A stretch of 64,000 nt of DNA from NCBI GenBank assembly GCA_000507305.1, contig DF239548.1, forward strand, positions 1,431 to 65,430. Reading direction: 5' to 3'. The translations under genes were made by a program, and so were the position numbers. The notes under the pieces were generated by a model. It was not told where the DNA came from and ran no database searches. It saw nothing but the letters and a program-made list of their open reading frames with translations. The stretch's first letter is position 1, and each line of letters opens with the position of its first letter. Of this stretch, positions 38,729-51,183 are shown piece by piece. The DNA comes from Breviolum minutum Mf 1.05b.01. Taxonomy: Eukaryota > Sar > Dinophyceae > Suessiales > Symbiodiniaceae.

Positions 38729-41700
38729 ATGGAGGAGACTGATTCAGTCTTTCCTTTGGACGCCTTGGCAGGGTTGGCTGAGAAGTGGGAAGGGTCGGCA
38801 GAGATCCGGCAACGCTTTCGGGATGATGGTGGATTGCTGATTTGGCCTACACCATCTTCTGTTGGAGTACCCAGTATGATACTTGAATGAGCTTAATTGC
38901 TCTTTGTTCTTTGTTCGTTGGTGAACTATTCTTAGCATTTCTTAGCCCAAAAACTCAACAAATTCAACAACCATGTCAAGTATGGTTCCTTGGACCAAGA
39001 CCATTTTGCAATAGCCTCACATACTTAGATATGCATCCTTGACATCCTACAAACCAATGATGATTTGTAACCCAAGTGCAAGAGGAATGAATCATCCTAG
39101 GTACTTCACTTGGAATACAGGACTTATAGGGCAAACTAAAAGCTGAGGAAATCAGTGGCAATGAACGCTTCTGTCTTGGAGATGGCAGCCCAAGTCTGGA
39201 CCGAAGTGTTTGATTTCAATGGGTCGGGGAGTCGATGCCGAACAGTACCTGTGAAACCCACAGTTGAGCAGGCCAGGTTCCCCTATTTTGTACATTGGCC
39301 AAACCCTCTACCAACCCTGAACCATTGTCCATTGGTTCTCTATTATTGTAGGCTAAAAGATTTAAATCATGGCTGGTCAACATACTCCCATGAAAGGTAC
39401 CCCCATGACAAATAAGGCCTTCATAACGGGTTATTAACCATAGTTGTTCCCTTAGTAAGGCCTTATTAAGGCTTTATTTCTCATGGGGGTACCTTACATG
39501 GGGGTAGGTTGACCAGCCATCATTAAAAGGAAGACCTTGGGGATTTTACCATACGTGGAAAAAACAAGAATTAGTGCACAAAGGATGCCCAAAGTAATTG
39601 CTTAGTTAATTGTTTCTATTGTTGTTTGTTGTAGCTATGAAGAAGTTAATCCTTCAAGCATACGATATCAATCTTTTTCAAATTAGGGGTGAATGCATCT
39701 CTGGGTAGGTTCGCACCTTCTACAAGCTGATGACTGGGGATGGGGTTAACAACGTGGAAAAGTCCAAGAAGGTTAAGATCTATGCTGACGCGTGGGGTGT
39801 TCGCAAGCTCATGAGCCATGTACTTCGCAACTTGCGCACTGACCGTGTTCCTAGGGAGTCTTGCCTTGCCCGTCCAAATTAGTTTCGCATATCACATATC
39901 CTTCACACACGTGGTTCCTCATTTTAGGCATGGATGGTTTTTAGCCCATTGACCCCCTTACCACTTACCTAGAAAACGCCTCGCTCCGGGTTTGCTAAGG
40001 ATGAGAATGCTCGCAAAGTGGCTATTGTCTTTGTTGCTGCTTGGTATCCAGAGGCTTTGCCGCAATGGGAGGAACCAGCTTGGGTGGATTCGGCTGACCT
40101 TACCCCATCTGCTCGCTCAGAGGAGGGGATGAAATCATACTTTTTGTTTTTTGTTGTTCAACTTAGTTTCCAATTGACGTTGGTTGTGGGTCAGGTTTTC
40201 AAGTAAAACATAATTGGGTTTATGTGAAAGGGTTCCATTTTAGCCATTCTAGTGTTGGAAGGACAGCCTGGAAGCTTTTCCTTGGGGCAGCGAAGATTCT
40301 TTGGATGATGAAACCTTTGAAGCTTTGATTGGTGCTCATGAATCTGGGGAAGATTCCCTTGAAGGCATTCCTCCCAAGTTAGTGCCCAGTGAAAAAGACC
40401 CAACAGCTATGGAAACCATCCCAACAGATTCGCAAGAAATTTTGCAGCATTACGCGACGCTCTGTGACCGCGCATGTGAAGCACGTTCTCCATCTGCTGA
40501 ATCTTCTGGGTCTTCTTCAAGGCCAATGAATTTGGAGGAGGTAGAAAATCGTATTGTTTACTTGCAGCACCTAGCCCGCAAAAAAACTTCAAAGACTTGA
40601 TCATCAAAAAGTAATGACCGACACATAATGATGACAATTAACACTATATCTTTTCAATCCCGAGGCAGAGGCTGAAGACGCTCCCAAGGGTCCCAGTCTT
40701 TAAAGCGGCTTCTTGATGTGCATTAAATTGTTAGCTGCATTTCAGGTATATTAGCCCAACTTCAATCAAATGGGGAGTTTGTTTTTCTTTTGTTATCTTA
40801 GGCTACTGGCAACGAAAACCCCGAGACGACGCCAGAGACTGACAACGCGATTTATGTTGCCGATTCCCAAGAAGTGGAGCTTCCCCCAATCCTCCCAGAC
40901 TCCCAGCCTCCTGACCTGAGCCCTCCCAAGTGTGAGCGTGAACAGGAAATGTTGGAAGAACAAGAAAGGGAACGTGTCTTGAGGGCAAAAACATTGGAGC
41001 TTGGAGAGACTTCGGGAGGGGAAGAGGCAGTAGAAGAAGTAGTAGAACAAGTAGAGGAGGAAATCAAAGCAGTAGGAGGTACTAACCACAAGGAAGATGC
41101 AGAAATGGAGAGCGAGGTTGTAGACGAGGAAGATGGCAATGTCAAAGAGGGATCCATGGTAGACGTCAATGGTAAGCAGGATGAAAAGGTTGAGGATGAA
41201 GGCAAAGCAGGAGAACAATTAGAAGATACCCAGATTGACTCACCTTCTCCTCCGAAGCCTGTCAATCCTACTGAGCCTGTCAATCCTACTGAGCCTGTCA
41301 TTCCTACTGTTGCTGAAGGATCTGAACAACAACTTGAACAAGACACGCACCACATGCTCGACGAGTATGCAGAGAAGATCTTGAAGAGGTCCCAACAGGA
41401 TGCTTTGCGGTGGGGAACTGGCGATGGAGATGAAGAGAAATCGGAAGTTAAAGGGAAGGGTCGCGGCAGGGGTCGCGGCAGGGGTCGCGGCAAGGGTCGC
41501 GGCAAGGGTCGTGGCAAGGGTAAGGGTAAGGGTCGCGGCAAGGGTGGGTGTGAAAAGTACCAAAAAAACTTCTGTTCCCAAACCCAAAAACAGAGCGAAG
41601 AGTTCAGCCAAACGTAATTTGGGAGATGAGGTTGGAAAGGCCAAAGATGATCATGCATGGACCGCTTCCACACCAGAGGTTCCCGAACAAAAGCAGGAGT

Positions 41701-44700
41701 CAAAGGTTAAGGTAGCAGCAAAAGCGAAGGGGCAGCCCAAAAGTCATGCCAAGGCTAAGGCACACCCCAAAGTGAAGGCATCCAAGACTGGCAATGGTGA
41801 GGTTACTGGAGGGGAGAAGAAAAACAGAAAACTTCAGCTGAAGATACTGAACCTGAGAAACCCCGAGGTAGGAAAGGTAACCCCGGCATTGACATCCCAT
41901 CCTTTGACACATGTAGCATTTGTCCCTATTGGAGCCGTAACGCTGTGGCCTTGAAGATGATGGATGTGGAAACTTCTAAGCTTACCCAGGCACATATCAT
42001 TGGAAACATAAAGGGGCCATGATGAACTTTGAAAGTCATTCACTAGGGAAAGTATGTTGTGAGTTGTTTGAGATTGTTAAACCCACTTTTTTGGATTTTT
42101 ATGGGACCTTCTCTTCCTGACACTTACGCATCTTACGCACTCTGCAGGCATTTTACCTGGGCAGCAAGACAGCTGCTATGAAGGATCTTGTGACTATGAT
42201 TGGTGGGATTGTTTCTGAGATGCATGAAAGCGTTGGATGTTCCCCTTATGATTATAAAATATTTGTGTGATTTTGTGTGGTGGCAATTTGGCTTTGGTTC
42301 TGGTATGTTCTGGTTAATCTTCCCTCCCCACAAATTCACAAACATAAACATAAACAGTGGAAAACAACCAAAAGACATCTTCAGGCTGCGATGGTAGACG
42401 CTGCTGGAGGTGACTATTCGAAGCCCGAAATCGAAGCGAAGTACCAAGATGTGAAACAATCACTCAGGTAAGTTTTCACCCCTCCACTAGATGGCCAGTT
42501 GTTTTGATCACCTGAGTACTCTAAGAAATTGCAACATATATTTATCATTTTAAATTTTAAGGCTACGAAGTGAGGAAATCCTATTATCACCCATTGTTTG
42601 TTTTGGCCAGTCACTGGAGTTGATATCATCGATCTCTACGGGCGAACCTGTGGGGTATGATATGATTTGATTTTGCCGTAGGGTCCCAATAGTGGACAAT
42701 GGATTCCAAGGATTATGTGTTGCACACTGGGCTTAGTCAGTTACTTGTCGGTAGCTGTGCCTTCAGTGTGAATTATTGGAGGTAACTAGGCCTCTTGAAT
42801 AAAGTACCTGCACCTTTCATGCACGTTGGGGCGTGCTTGAAAAATGCTCTCAGTTGATCCCGAAAGTTGTTACGAGATGTAGCGGAACTTGCATCAAGAA
42901 CACAACTTCCAAGAATCAACAAAAGGAAGGGGTGGATCAGTGTTTTGACTTAGGTCTCATACTTGGCCCGTTTTGGCCTAGTGGAAGATGCTCGCACGGC
43001 TGGCTAGTTACTTTCTCTGATACGTTGTTGCTGATATTTTTCAACGCAAATGGATACATCACCTCGCCTCTTTGGGCTCATTTGGGGGAAACACTTTTGT
43101 TTGGAACTCTTTGTTAGAACTCTTTTGTTAGAACACACTGCTGGGTTTCACATTAGCGCTGACGGGAACCCAACTTACCATGGTGTTGAAACATGACTTC
43201 CCGATGGTGATGCGGCGACTGGTTGCCATGAACGCTCCCAAGGTGGTATATGGGGACCGATGGACTGTTTTTTTGTTATAGTATTGTACAATGCTAAGCT
43301 CTATTAATATAATGAAGGGTATAGATTATAGATGTATCGCAAGCTTTCCCATTTCAAAAATCGACCCTCCATAATCTTCCAATGTGCTGGAGGTGCTTCT
43401 TACGTGCGTGCTATTGGTCACCTTCCTCGACAAGTTCGCTTTTGAGGAAAAGTACGACGTGTTGGACTTCTTTGCTGGAGCAGCCCGTTTGGCAAAGGGA
43501 GCCCGACTTTTAGGTGGGGGACTTCAAGAGGAAGTTCCAGTGAAGATTTAATTACCATATATTATCATCAACCAGTCCCTTGTATGATATCATCTGAGTA
43601 TACTATAATACATATGTCCCCTCCTTTTTCGATTGACTATTGTCCAACCCGTACACTGTACAGGTGAAACTTCAGCTGCCTTCGATATCAACTTTTCTTC
43701 CAAGTCACGGACATTCGACATCAACGAGGATGCCGGATTTGCGTAGCTCGAATGCAACTTCCTTCACAGGCCATTCAAGCAAGTCGACAAGTCTGGAATC
43801 CTTGAACATTTCAGTTGCTACCATTGGACATTATAGCTGTGACAAACATGATTTAATTCACATGATAATATCAAAATTCATACTCATGTTGAAAAATAGT
43901 TGAAAATATTATATTGAAACATGTCCACTACACCAAAGAGTGTTTCCTGTAAAGGTCTTTGGTCCCTGAGTAACTCCAAACTCTGAGGTTGATGGTCTTT
44001 GCGCTTCTGCAAGGGAAACTTTCAGAGGTGTTTACCAGCTGGGGCATTTGTTGCTCATCGTGGGTGGTGGCGTCTCGTGGGAGTACTGGCCGGAGCTTCA
44101 TAGTGCCCATGGGTGATACCCGCCATGGAAAGGTGAAAGCCTCCAACAAAATGGGGAGTAGGACATGGATGTTTTCCAAAATGGACTAAAAGTTTAGGTT
44201 TTAGTCCAAAATGGACTGAAAGTTTAAGGTCAAACCATACGGTTGATGGAAAAAATCCTGCTCCACATAAGGTTTATCGCAGTTTTAAGAACTTTTCGGG
44301 CACCAAGTGGTGAATGTTTTTTTCCATCAACAGTATCACCAGTTTCTCCCATGTGATTCCTATGTGGCCCTTTACTTGTTCAAATCATTTCTATTGGATA
44401 TTATTGGATCCATTTGTGAACCGCAGGACAATATTACTCCTTATGTTGGTGCAAGCTATAGATGGGTTCTTCGTACTGGAGCAGCCTTCATCGTCTCTCC
44501 TACCCCGCCATGATCGTTTTCAGTGGTTGGTTTACCAATGGTACAAAATCAACCTGAAGGTAGCTTGCCTGGTTCTGTTTTGGAAACCAAATCTTCTTAC
44601 TGTATAGCTTGAAGCATCTATTTGAGAAAACAAATTTGAAACATCTAAATTCTATCCACTTGTTGAATTGATATTTTATGCCTATAGTTGGTCACCTCCA

Positions 44701-45620
44701 TGGAAATCTTAGGTCTACTACCAGACCTTCTGGATGAAGGCTTTCGGGCATGAGACAGCCAAAAGGACCATTGTTTTCTCAAACTCTCCAATGATCAAGG
44801 CACTGGACACTGGGAGTCTCAAGAGGAAGCAACTTCAGTCTGATGTTTCTACGACCGATCAGTATGAGTCACGAGATGGACGAAAGCGCTTTAAAGGTAA
44901 TGGTAACCTTAAAGGTACCCAGTACTTTGGTTCGGTATGTTAGCAGGATTTTGGTGCCCCCCCTGAAAAAACCTAAACCAAAGAGATTACCAAAAAGTGA
45001 CATCAACAGGTCATTCCTTGTTTCCTAATTGCCCTTCTCTGAGGTTGTATCCATGGCCCTATGTCGGCAAGCTCCTTGACATGGCAACTGGTGAACGGCA
45101 AAGAACCAATGTCCCACCTGAGGTGTCGCAGCTGTTGAAAGACTTGTTCCCACCATTAAAACAGTAGGATCTTGTTTTGTTGCTTTTGTGATTAGGATAT
45201 TCACGATTTGAAAATGATTTTGGGATAGAGGATGTAATAAATTAATAATGATGCAAGTGAAAGAAGGGCCCTTAGAATTACTTGATCAATTCTTTTCATC
45301 TTCATTATACCACTTCCCATACTTCAAAAGATCGATTGGGAGCACTCACCCATTGTAAAGATAAAAAGCCAACAATTACATATTATGGTTTCGTTCAGAA
45401 TCTGATGTCGTAGTGTTTTTGAAGAAATTAAGAAATTGTTGAACTGCTTGTCATCCGGGAGGCATCCACCAGTTCATCGCTACTGGATGTCTACACGGGC
45501 TTGCCATGGGGTGATCGCTGGCATGATGCTGATATGGTGAGTGTGGTCCGGTACCTGCGAGGGTCAACCAAACTGAGGTTGCCAGAGGAATGGCGACCTG
45601 TGATTGTGGAAGGGCTGTGA
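38729..45620 (+). CDS. Dinoflagellate-type multidomain protein with a degenerate C5-methyltransferase-like domain
   Basis: Exon 1 (38729-38860) starts MEETDSVFPLDALAGLAEKW. Further exon-like parts lie at 39160-39260, 39715-39855 (KKVKIYADAWGVRKLMSHVL), 39980-40130, about 40262-40600 and about 40804-42027. The last of these is very acidic, then has a Gly/Arg/Lys repeat (41461-41541), then a basic region ending in FDTCSICPYWSRNAVALKMM. More follow at 42145-42235 and 42390-42470. The domain at 43385-44560 has an order like cytosine-5 DNA methyltransferases: DVLDFFAGAARLAKGARL (motif I), AAFDIN (II), DINEDAGF (III), GICCSSWVVASRGSTGR (place of the PCQ motif IV) and FVLEQPSSS (place of ENV). After it come 44713-44840 (FWMKAFGHETAKRTIVFSNS), 45040-45160 and a last exon ending at TGA 45620. 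Apparent frame changes near 41545 and 41810 are unexplained. The catalytic Pro-Cys-Gln is not kept, so methylation activity is doubtful. Exon borders are approximate. Confidence 0.6.
39369..39520. repeat. Fold-back element with 40-bp terminal inverted repeats, family 5 (copy 1)
   Basis: The left arm 39369-39408 begins ATGGCTGGTCAAC and ends GGTACCCCCATGA. The right arm 39481-39520 is its reverse complement at about 37 of 40 positions. The interior contains AAGGCC, TTATTAACCATAG and AAGGCCTTATTAAGG. A second, inverted copy of the interior and one arm lies at 56172-56257. It lies within an intron of the methyltransferase-like gene. Confidence 0.88.
41461..41541 (+). repeat. Coding tandem repeat (Gly-Arg/Gly-Lys)
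   Basis: Twelve-base and six-base units of the GGTCGCGGCAGG/GGTCGCGGCAAG/GGTAAG type repeat about eight times. In the frame of the acidic exon they encode alternating Gly with Arg or Lys, the kind of tract that binds nucleic acid. In the +1 frame they encode an Ala/Val/Arg tract, and the open frame continues there, so slippage in this repeat may explain the frame change just after it. Confidence 0.9.
44168..44335. repeat. Tandem duplicate followed by MITE-like family 3 (copy 2)
   Basis: TCCAAAATGGACT, then AAAAGTTTA or GAAAGTTTA, occurs twice in tandem (44168-44227). The family 3 element follows at 44238-44335, with left end TACGGTTGATGGAAAAAATC and right end TTTCCATCAACAGTA. Both lie in an intron of the methyltransferase-like gene. 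Confidence 0.78.
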
Positions 45621-46035
45621 TATCTTAATAGGAAAAGATCAACAACCAATGTCCATTCTTTTCCCCTTAAACTTAAGAAAACACCCTGCGCCTTTTTTTG
45701 TTTTTGACCAGTTGGACAACTAGGGGGATGCGTCCAAAAGGCGTCTTTTGGCGTCCAAAAGGCGGTTTTCAGCGTCCGAACTGGACGCGTCCNGTACCTG
45801 CGAGGGTCAACCAAACTGAGGTTGCCAGAGGAATGGCGACCTGTGATTGTGGAAGGGCTGTGATATCTTAATAGGAAAAGATCAACAACCAATGTCCATT
45901 CTTTTCCCCTTAAACTTAAGAAAACACCCTGCGCCTTTTTTTGTTTTTGACCAGTTGGACAACTAGGGGGATGCGTCCAAAAGGCGTCTTTTGGCGTCCA
46001 AAAGGCGGTTTTCAGCGTCCGAACTGGACGCGTCC
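45551..46035. repeat. 242-bp direct duplication split by a single N
   Basis: Bases 45551-45792 and 45794-46035 appear identical and are separated only by the N at 45793. The first copy contains the end of the final exon of the preceding gene, and the second repeats it out of context. This is the pattern expected from two contig ends that overlap but were joined without merging. A real tandem duplication is possible. Confidence 0.92.
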
Positions 46036-46631
46036 GGATGGTTTTTTGGGGCTGCGCCTTTTTTGGTAAAATAAACTAAATTCTGGACAAATTTGGACAA
46101 ATTGTGGTAAATCCTGGTCGCAACCCCTGGTTTCTCACAAATCCAAGTGAAAATAAAACAATTTGTTGCTAGTGGGAAATGTGGGCATATAGGGTGGCTA
46201 ATCATGTCCCCTTCATGTTTCAGCAACTCACAACAAAGTATTTGGTTTGGGCAGCTCACACAGGTCAACTGTTTTGTAGTTTTTGGGGTGTGAATGCACA
46301 CCTTCGTACCCGAAACTGGCTAAGTCCATCATTGTGTGGCGATACCATATCATGATGGCTCTCTATAGATTCTGTTGCCTTGAGAAAATTGTGTTGAAAC
46401 CTGGAACTGGTTGATTTCACTGTTAAGTTTATGGTTTATGGTTTGTGCTTTGATGATCCTACTATAGAGCCAGCGGGATTTAATTTCACAAAGACCATTG
46501 CAACCAAAGCGGCAGTACCACACCGTTTCAAAACGCAGGCCTGTCCAGCAGCTCGGCTTTGAACGTCGCACTGGGGAGCATTAATCAAGAGTAATCATGA
46601 AGTAGAAGTCAAAGGCTTATATACCGGAGTT

Positions 46632-49600
46632 TGTGGCTAAAGCTTGTAGGGATTAGGTTGGGGCTACTGCGCATGAAGAGCCGTGAGTTTTCCTCGTCTA
46701 CCTTAATGGATGGTATAGCGGGACTTGCTCATCAGCAGGTTAAGGTGGAAAACCCCGACGAAGCTGCATCCATGGAGAAAGAATTGCAGGAGCCTACTGG
46801 CTGTATAACATACTCTTTGTAAGTATAGGGTTAGGTAAAAGGTTTTGATTTGAAATGGAATTGCTTCACTTCTCCAGTTGAACCCACACTGTCACAGCCC
46901 ATTCACGAATTTGTTCAGTACTCTACAGGTTTTTGATTCTTTTCTGAGTGATGAGTCATGATGTAAAAATCCAATGAACAAATGGTAACCACCAGTGCCT
47001 TTTGTAGGAGCTCTTGAATAAAAAGGCTGCACTACAAGCAGCTTCTCAAACCAGCCCTGGGAAGTTAGTGAAGAAATCTCGCGCCATTACCTGTGATTTA
47101 GTCAAACAGTTTCCTGTTTTTGTTTTTGTGGGGGGGGCCAAAGGTTTGCCCCATTACTTGATTGAGCAACAGCCCCTTTTGTTGACTGAGGTGTCCACCT
47201 CGAAACTCCGGAGAAAGTTCCCATCCAGCCTGGCCAGGGAAGCACTAGCCGCGACTTGGATTCGGCCTTCCAGGAGAGGAAAATCGAACACTATACTAGC
47301 CAATATAGACTTGTATATTATCTTATACTATGTTTTGTTCTATTCCATGTTATCTTATTATATCATATCATGTTGTATTATATTAAAATATCTTATATGA
47401 TATTTTTCAGTACTGTGTAGCTGAATATGTTGGTTTGCGTTTTTTTGTCTAGTCTATCTTCTACTTAATAATCTTGATGAGGAAAATCCAAAATGATGAG
47501 AAACTGCCACCTTTGAAGTTAAAACCCATCCATTCAGTAACAATCTTAATGAGATGAAACAAGTTTTTCTTGGTTTACCCTGTAGGAAGTTGCACCGGTG
47601 GATGCGACCCAGAGTGGTGACACAGGTGGTGGCCCTGATAAGGAATATTACCTTCTCCAACGGATCCATGACCTGGAAAACAAAGTAAACACTCTTGAAC
47701 AGGAGAAAGTCGCTCTCCAGCAGGAGCGTGACAATTTGTCAGTTGAGGTGATGAATTCCAGGGCTGGAAATGAGGCTGAGGTGGAATGTGATACCCCGGG
47801 GGTTTCAGTTTCAGCTGATGCAGCTCGCAAACGCCTACATCGGGTATGTAGGAGAGCAACCGATGGGAGTCTTGGACAACAACCTTCTTGACATTTGCTT
47901 TGGGTTTCTCATATTTTGATAGTAAACCACCATTCCCAAATGCCAACAAACTGTCAACGGAGCATGAAATGTGAGTCCAACAACCTTTGGTGATTTTTGT
48001 ACCAAACAAATTTCCATGCTAAGGAGCTTACAGGTCTCAGAAGAAATCCATCGAATGTACACCGAAGGTGGAAAGGCAGAGAAAGCAAAACTGTTGAAGA
48101 TGTTCATCGAGTCTGGCTTTGACAAGGCTAGTTTTGAAATGCTAAATAGGATCCAATCAAATCTCACAAAAAGTTGCTGACCTCGTTTCCCATTACCCTC
48201 GCCTCGCGATCATTCCTTTCCATGCCCATAGCGAGCAAATCATCATGGCCTCAAGACCACGGTGTTGGAAGGTAAGATATCATATAGCACATCCTTGCTT
48301 CCGAAAAGGGCAAGTAGTTTACTTGGTATCTTGTCTTATGATAAATATTCCGAAAATAATGAGCTTAGATATCTTGAACTGGAAGCTTGGCCAAAAATGC
48401 AGGAACGCTTCATTACCATGGTCAACATTGTCTCCGAGCAAAAGGAACAAGTCAAGTTCAAGTGCTGGGCAGGGTGAGCTTCGGAGGATAAGATGCGTGA
48501 TGAATTGCACATGAAGGAGAGTTTTGACCGCAACTAAGTAGAACTATATTGTAAAATGTCTTGGATAGTTCTGTTCTGATATAACCTTCCCTTCAAATAT
48601 ACGGAAGATCCTTTGTTCCCTGGAAAACATGGTACCAAACCAAGATGGTTTCTACTATGATGTTGGGAGTCCTTTGCAAATTTAGTACTATTAGATATAA
48701 AAGATCTCCTGTGCTACCTAAGGCCCAGGATCAAAGCAATCATACAGTATTGCTCCTCCAGGCCGACCTTGTTGAAGCACCTGGCCTGAAATATGAGATG
48801 TGCCTCCTTATCTTACCACATTGTCCAGACCCAAATTCAAACGGTGTAGAAAATATCATATAAATCCTCAAGGTATGATACATGTCGTTCTCCAAAATCC
48901 TTAAGGCCATACAATCAAGGCAAACCATCCTGTTGCCTGTATTCTTTCCGAGGTATGATCGTTACGAGAACAAACAGTTGTACTGGATCGAGGAAGAGAC
49001 CGAAGCTGAATGGGAGAAAACCCGTTCCAAGGCCACCATCTCTGAGAGTCAGTACGAGGCTAATGTCAGCGCTGCATCCGTAATGGGAGAGAGCCTGGAA
49101 ACGCTGGAATTTGGCCCCAGCGGGGGACCAGATGGAGGAAAAAGGGGTGAAAATATGTGTTTGGTTTTCTAGAGGCTTTCTTGGGTAGCACTCGCAAAAT
49201 GTAAAGCTTATTGTTTGGGATTTTTTTTAGATCAACATCCCTGAGGAGCAAATCCGGGATCTGGAGCAGGTACCAAACCGGATGCTACCAAGACTATGTT
49301 TCCTCCAGTGCTAAAGAATGAAAAACCCTCGGACATTGTGTTGAAGTACATGGATGGATTAGCTAAGAGGTCTGGGAAATTGCTAGATGCTTGTCCCAAA
49401 AAGCATTGCTATATTGTTGATGGAAAAAATACTGCACCACCTGATATATATTTTAGAATAAACTACCTATCAATTGGTGCAGGATTTTATCCATCCACTG
49501 TATGTCTTACGAGTGGTTGCCCCCATGATACTTTCCTCTCACACCAACCTTCCACTTGCCCAGGAATTGAAGGGCAAATATGACGCTATCCCCCTAGATG

Positions 49601-50453
49601 AGAGAAGCCCTCACCATACGCAGCCACTTCTCAGGAAACTATGTTTGTGCAACATGTGATTTTTCAGGATATGACCTCCTAGTACCTCATGTTAATTCAT
49701 CCTATTTTGTTTTGGGGTAGCGATGACCAAATTCCAAGCTATACAATTACTTGATCTTTCCGATACCCTACTACTAAGGTTGATTGCCAAGCTGTCCGAC
49801 ATAGTGACTGTGTTGGACAAAATCCTTGCGGACATCAATGAGGTTTATGCTGGTGGTGCTGTGGAGGGATATACGGATGAGAGCCTCGGGAATTATGAAG
49901 CTAATCTTTTTTCGGAATGAATTAAAACTCTGGTGGTTGCCTGAATTAACACCCCCCAAATGTTTGTTTTTTTGACATCATCCAATCAAATCAGGAATGA
50001 AGTGAGACTACGTGAGCTGTACAAGCAAGCCACCAAGGAGTTAGGATCTCAGAGCTATAGGATGTATGTGATATAGCTTGGGTTATGCCTAAACACTGTA
50101 ACAAATGATGATGAAGGCTAGTAAACTAATAAATGATACAAAGAAATACCCACTATTACAGGGTTTAGGCAGGCCCCAAGATAATAGGTATAATGTCTTG
50201 AACTGCCTGTTGACCAATTTCAGAATCTATTAAGTGAACGTGTCCTGGACCAAGGGCCCAAGCTTCTTTGACCGTTGAGTCCAGGGCACGATCGATTCCA
50301 TTGCCAAAGGCAAAGGCAAAGGCTAACCCTGGGGGTGGGGCGGCTAAAGCAAAGGCAAAGGCCAAGGCCAAGTCCCACCCCGAGCCTCCTGCCGATGAAG
50401 AGCAAGCTGCACCTAAGCGACGTGCGGGCAAGGGTAAGGGCAAGGGCAAGTAG
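46632..50453 (+). CDS. Dinoflagellate-type coiled-coil protein with Ala/Lys and Gly/Lys-rich tail
   Basis: Exon-like segments in order: 46655-46816, 47010-47066 (ELLNKKAALQAASQTSPGKL), 47585-47844 (DLENKVNTLEQEKVALQQER, a clear heptad-like coiled coil), about 48030-48116 (EEIHRMYTEGGKAEKAKLL), 48355-48473 (MQERFITMVNIVSEQKEQVK), 48955-49147 (NKQLYWIEEETEAEWEKTRS), about 49221-49260 (INIPEEQIRDLEQ), 49305-about 49410 (SDIVLKYMDGLAKRSGKLLD), 49722-49840, 49996-50063 (RLRELYKQATKELGSQSYR) and 50282-50453. The last is Ala/Lys-rich and ends in repeated Gly-Lys and TAG. The order coiled coil, then a YW(I/V)-Glu-rich block, then a short helical domain, then a KGKGK tail is one I associate with very large unnamed dinoflagellate families. 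The function is unknown; the basic tail suggests nucleic-acid binding. A MITE-like element sits at the end of one exon. It is on the same strand as the preceding gene and about 1 kb after it. Confidence 0.55.
49422..49502. repeat. MITE-like family 3 (copy 3) abutting an exon
   Basis: The left end TATTGTTGATGGAAAAAATA and right end TTATCCATCCACTGTA are imperfect inverted repeats, and CTGCACCACCTG and its counterpart TTGGTGCAGGA lie just inside. The open frame of the upstream exon reads straight into the left arm, so the insertion lies at or very near the exon edge. Confidence 0.75.
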
Positions 50454-51183
50454 GATTTTTCCAGCTCCTCTAACCCTGAAACACTAGTTCTGAGAGAGTG
50501 TGTGGGGCAACAAGTTTTGATCACGAGATCTTGGCTAAACTGGGGGTGTGATTGGACCAAATAATATATAACATATCATAGAATCATATACTTCTCCAAT
50601 GCTGTTGTACATGAGGTGTTGTTCTGTTTTAAAGCCCGCAGCCCCAAGTCTTGGAAATGGCGATGTGGCTCCAAGTGCGAGCCTTTTCAAAATTGACGTA
50701 GGGCACCATGATGAAAAATGGAAAAGATCGAAGTGTTTCTTTGAAAAAGCCTCTTTGCAGTAAATAACAAGATGTTTTTGTTGATTCTGGACACCAAACA
50801 CTGAAAGGTTTGGTGAGCAAACGCAACAAATATTCGATGTATATTGCGTGCCTTCGAGCTTTTGTTTTTTTTCTCGACATATTTTCAAAGAAATCTCAAT
50901 GATCTCAATGCTAGTATGCTAGGTTAAGCGCTTAGCCAGGTCCAGAAAAGCCTGGTTTTATGCTGCGGAACTTGGCCCTTTCATTTGGAGAAGGAGCCAT
51001 CTTCTCAGAGAATTCAAACCTCTTTTGTTGATCTTAAGTTACCCAACTTACATGTCAAAGAACCTCATTGTATACACCATGTTGTTTTTCATCAAGAAAA
51101 TCAGCTTCGGAATTTTGAAAACATTGGTGTAAAAACCTGCTGACAATTTAATTCCCAGCTCCGCAATACACTCGGTTCCCAAG

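Noticed and set aside
40852-41703. 283-codon minus-strand open frame
   Set aside because: It is the antisense shadow of the acidic and Gly/Arg/Lys-repeat coding exon on the + strand; its Ser/Pro/Leu-rich content follows from that composition.
45536-45892. A second, tandem copy of the methyltransferase-like gene's last exon
   Set aside because: The duplicate is exactly the 242-base repeat around the N at 45793 and is best explained by unmerged contig ends.
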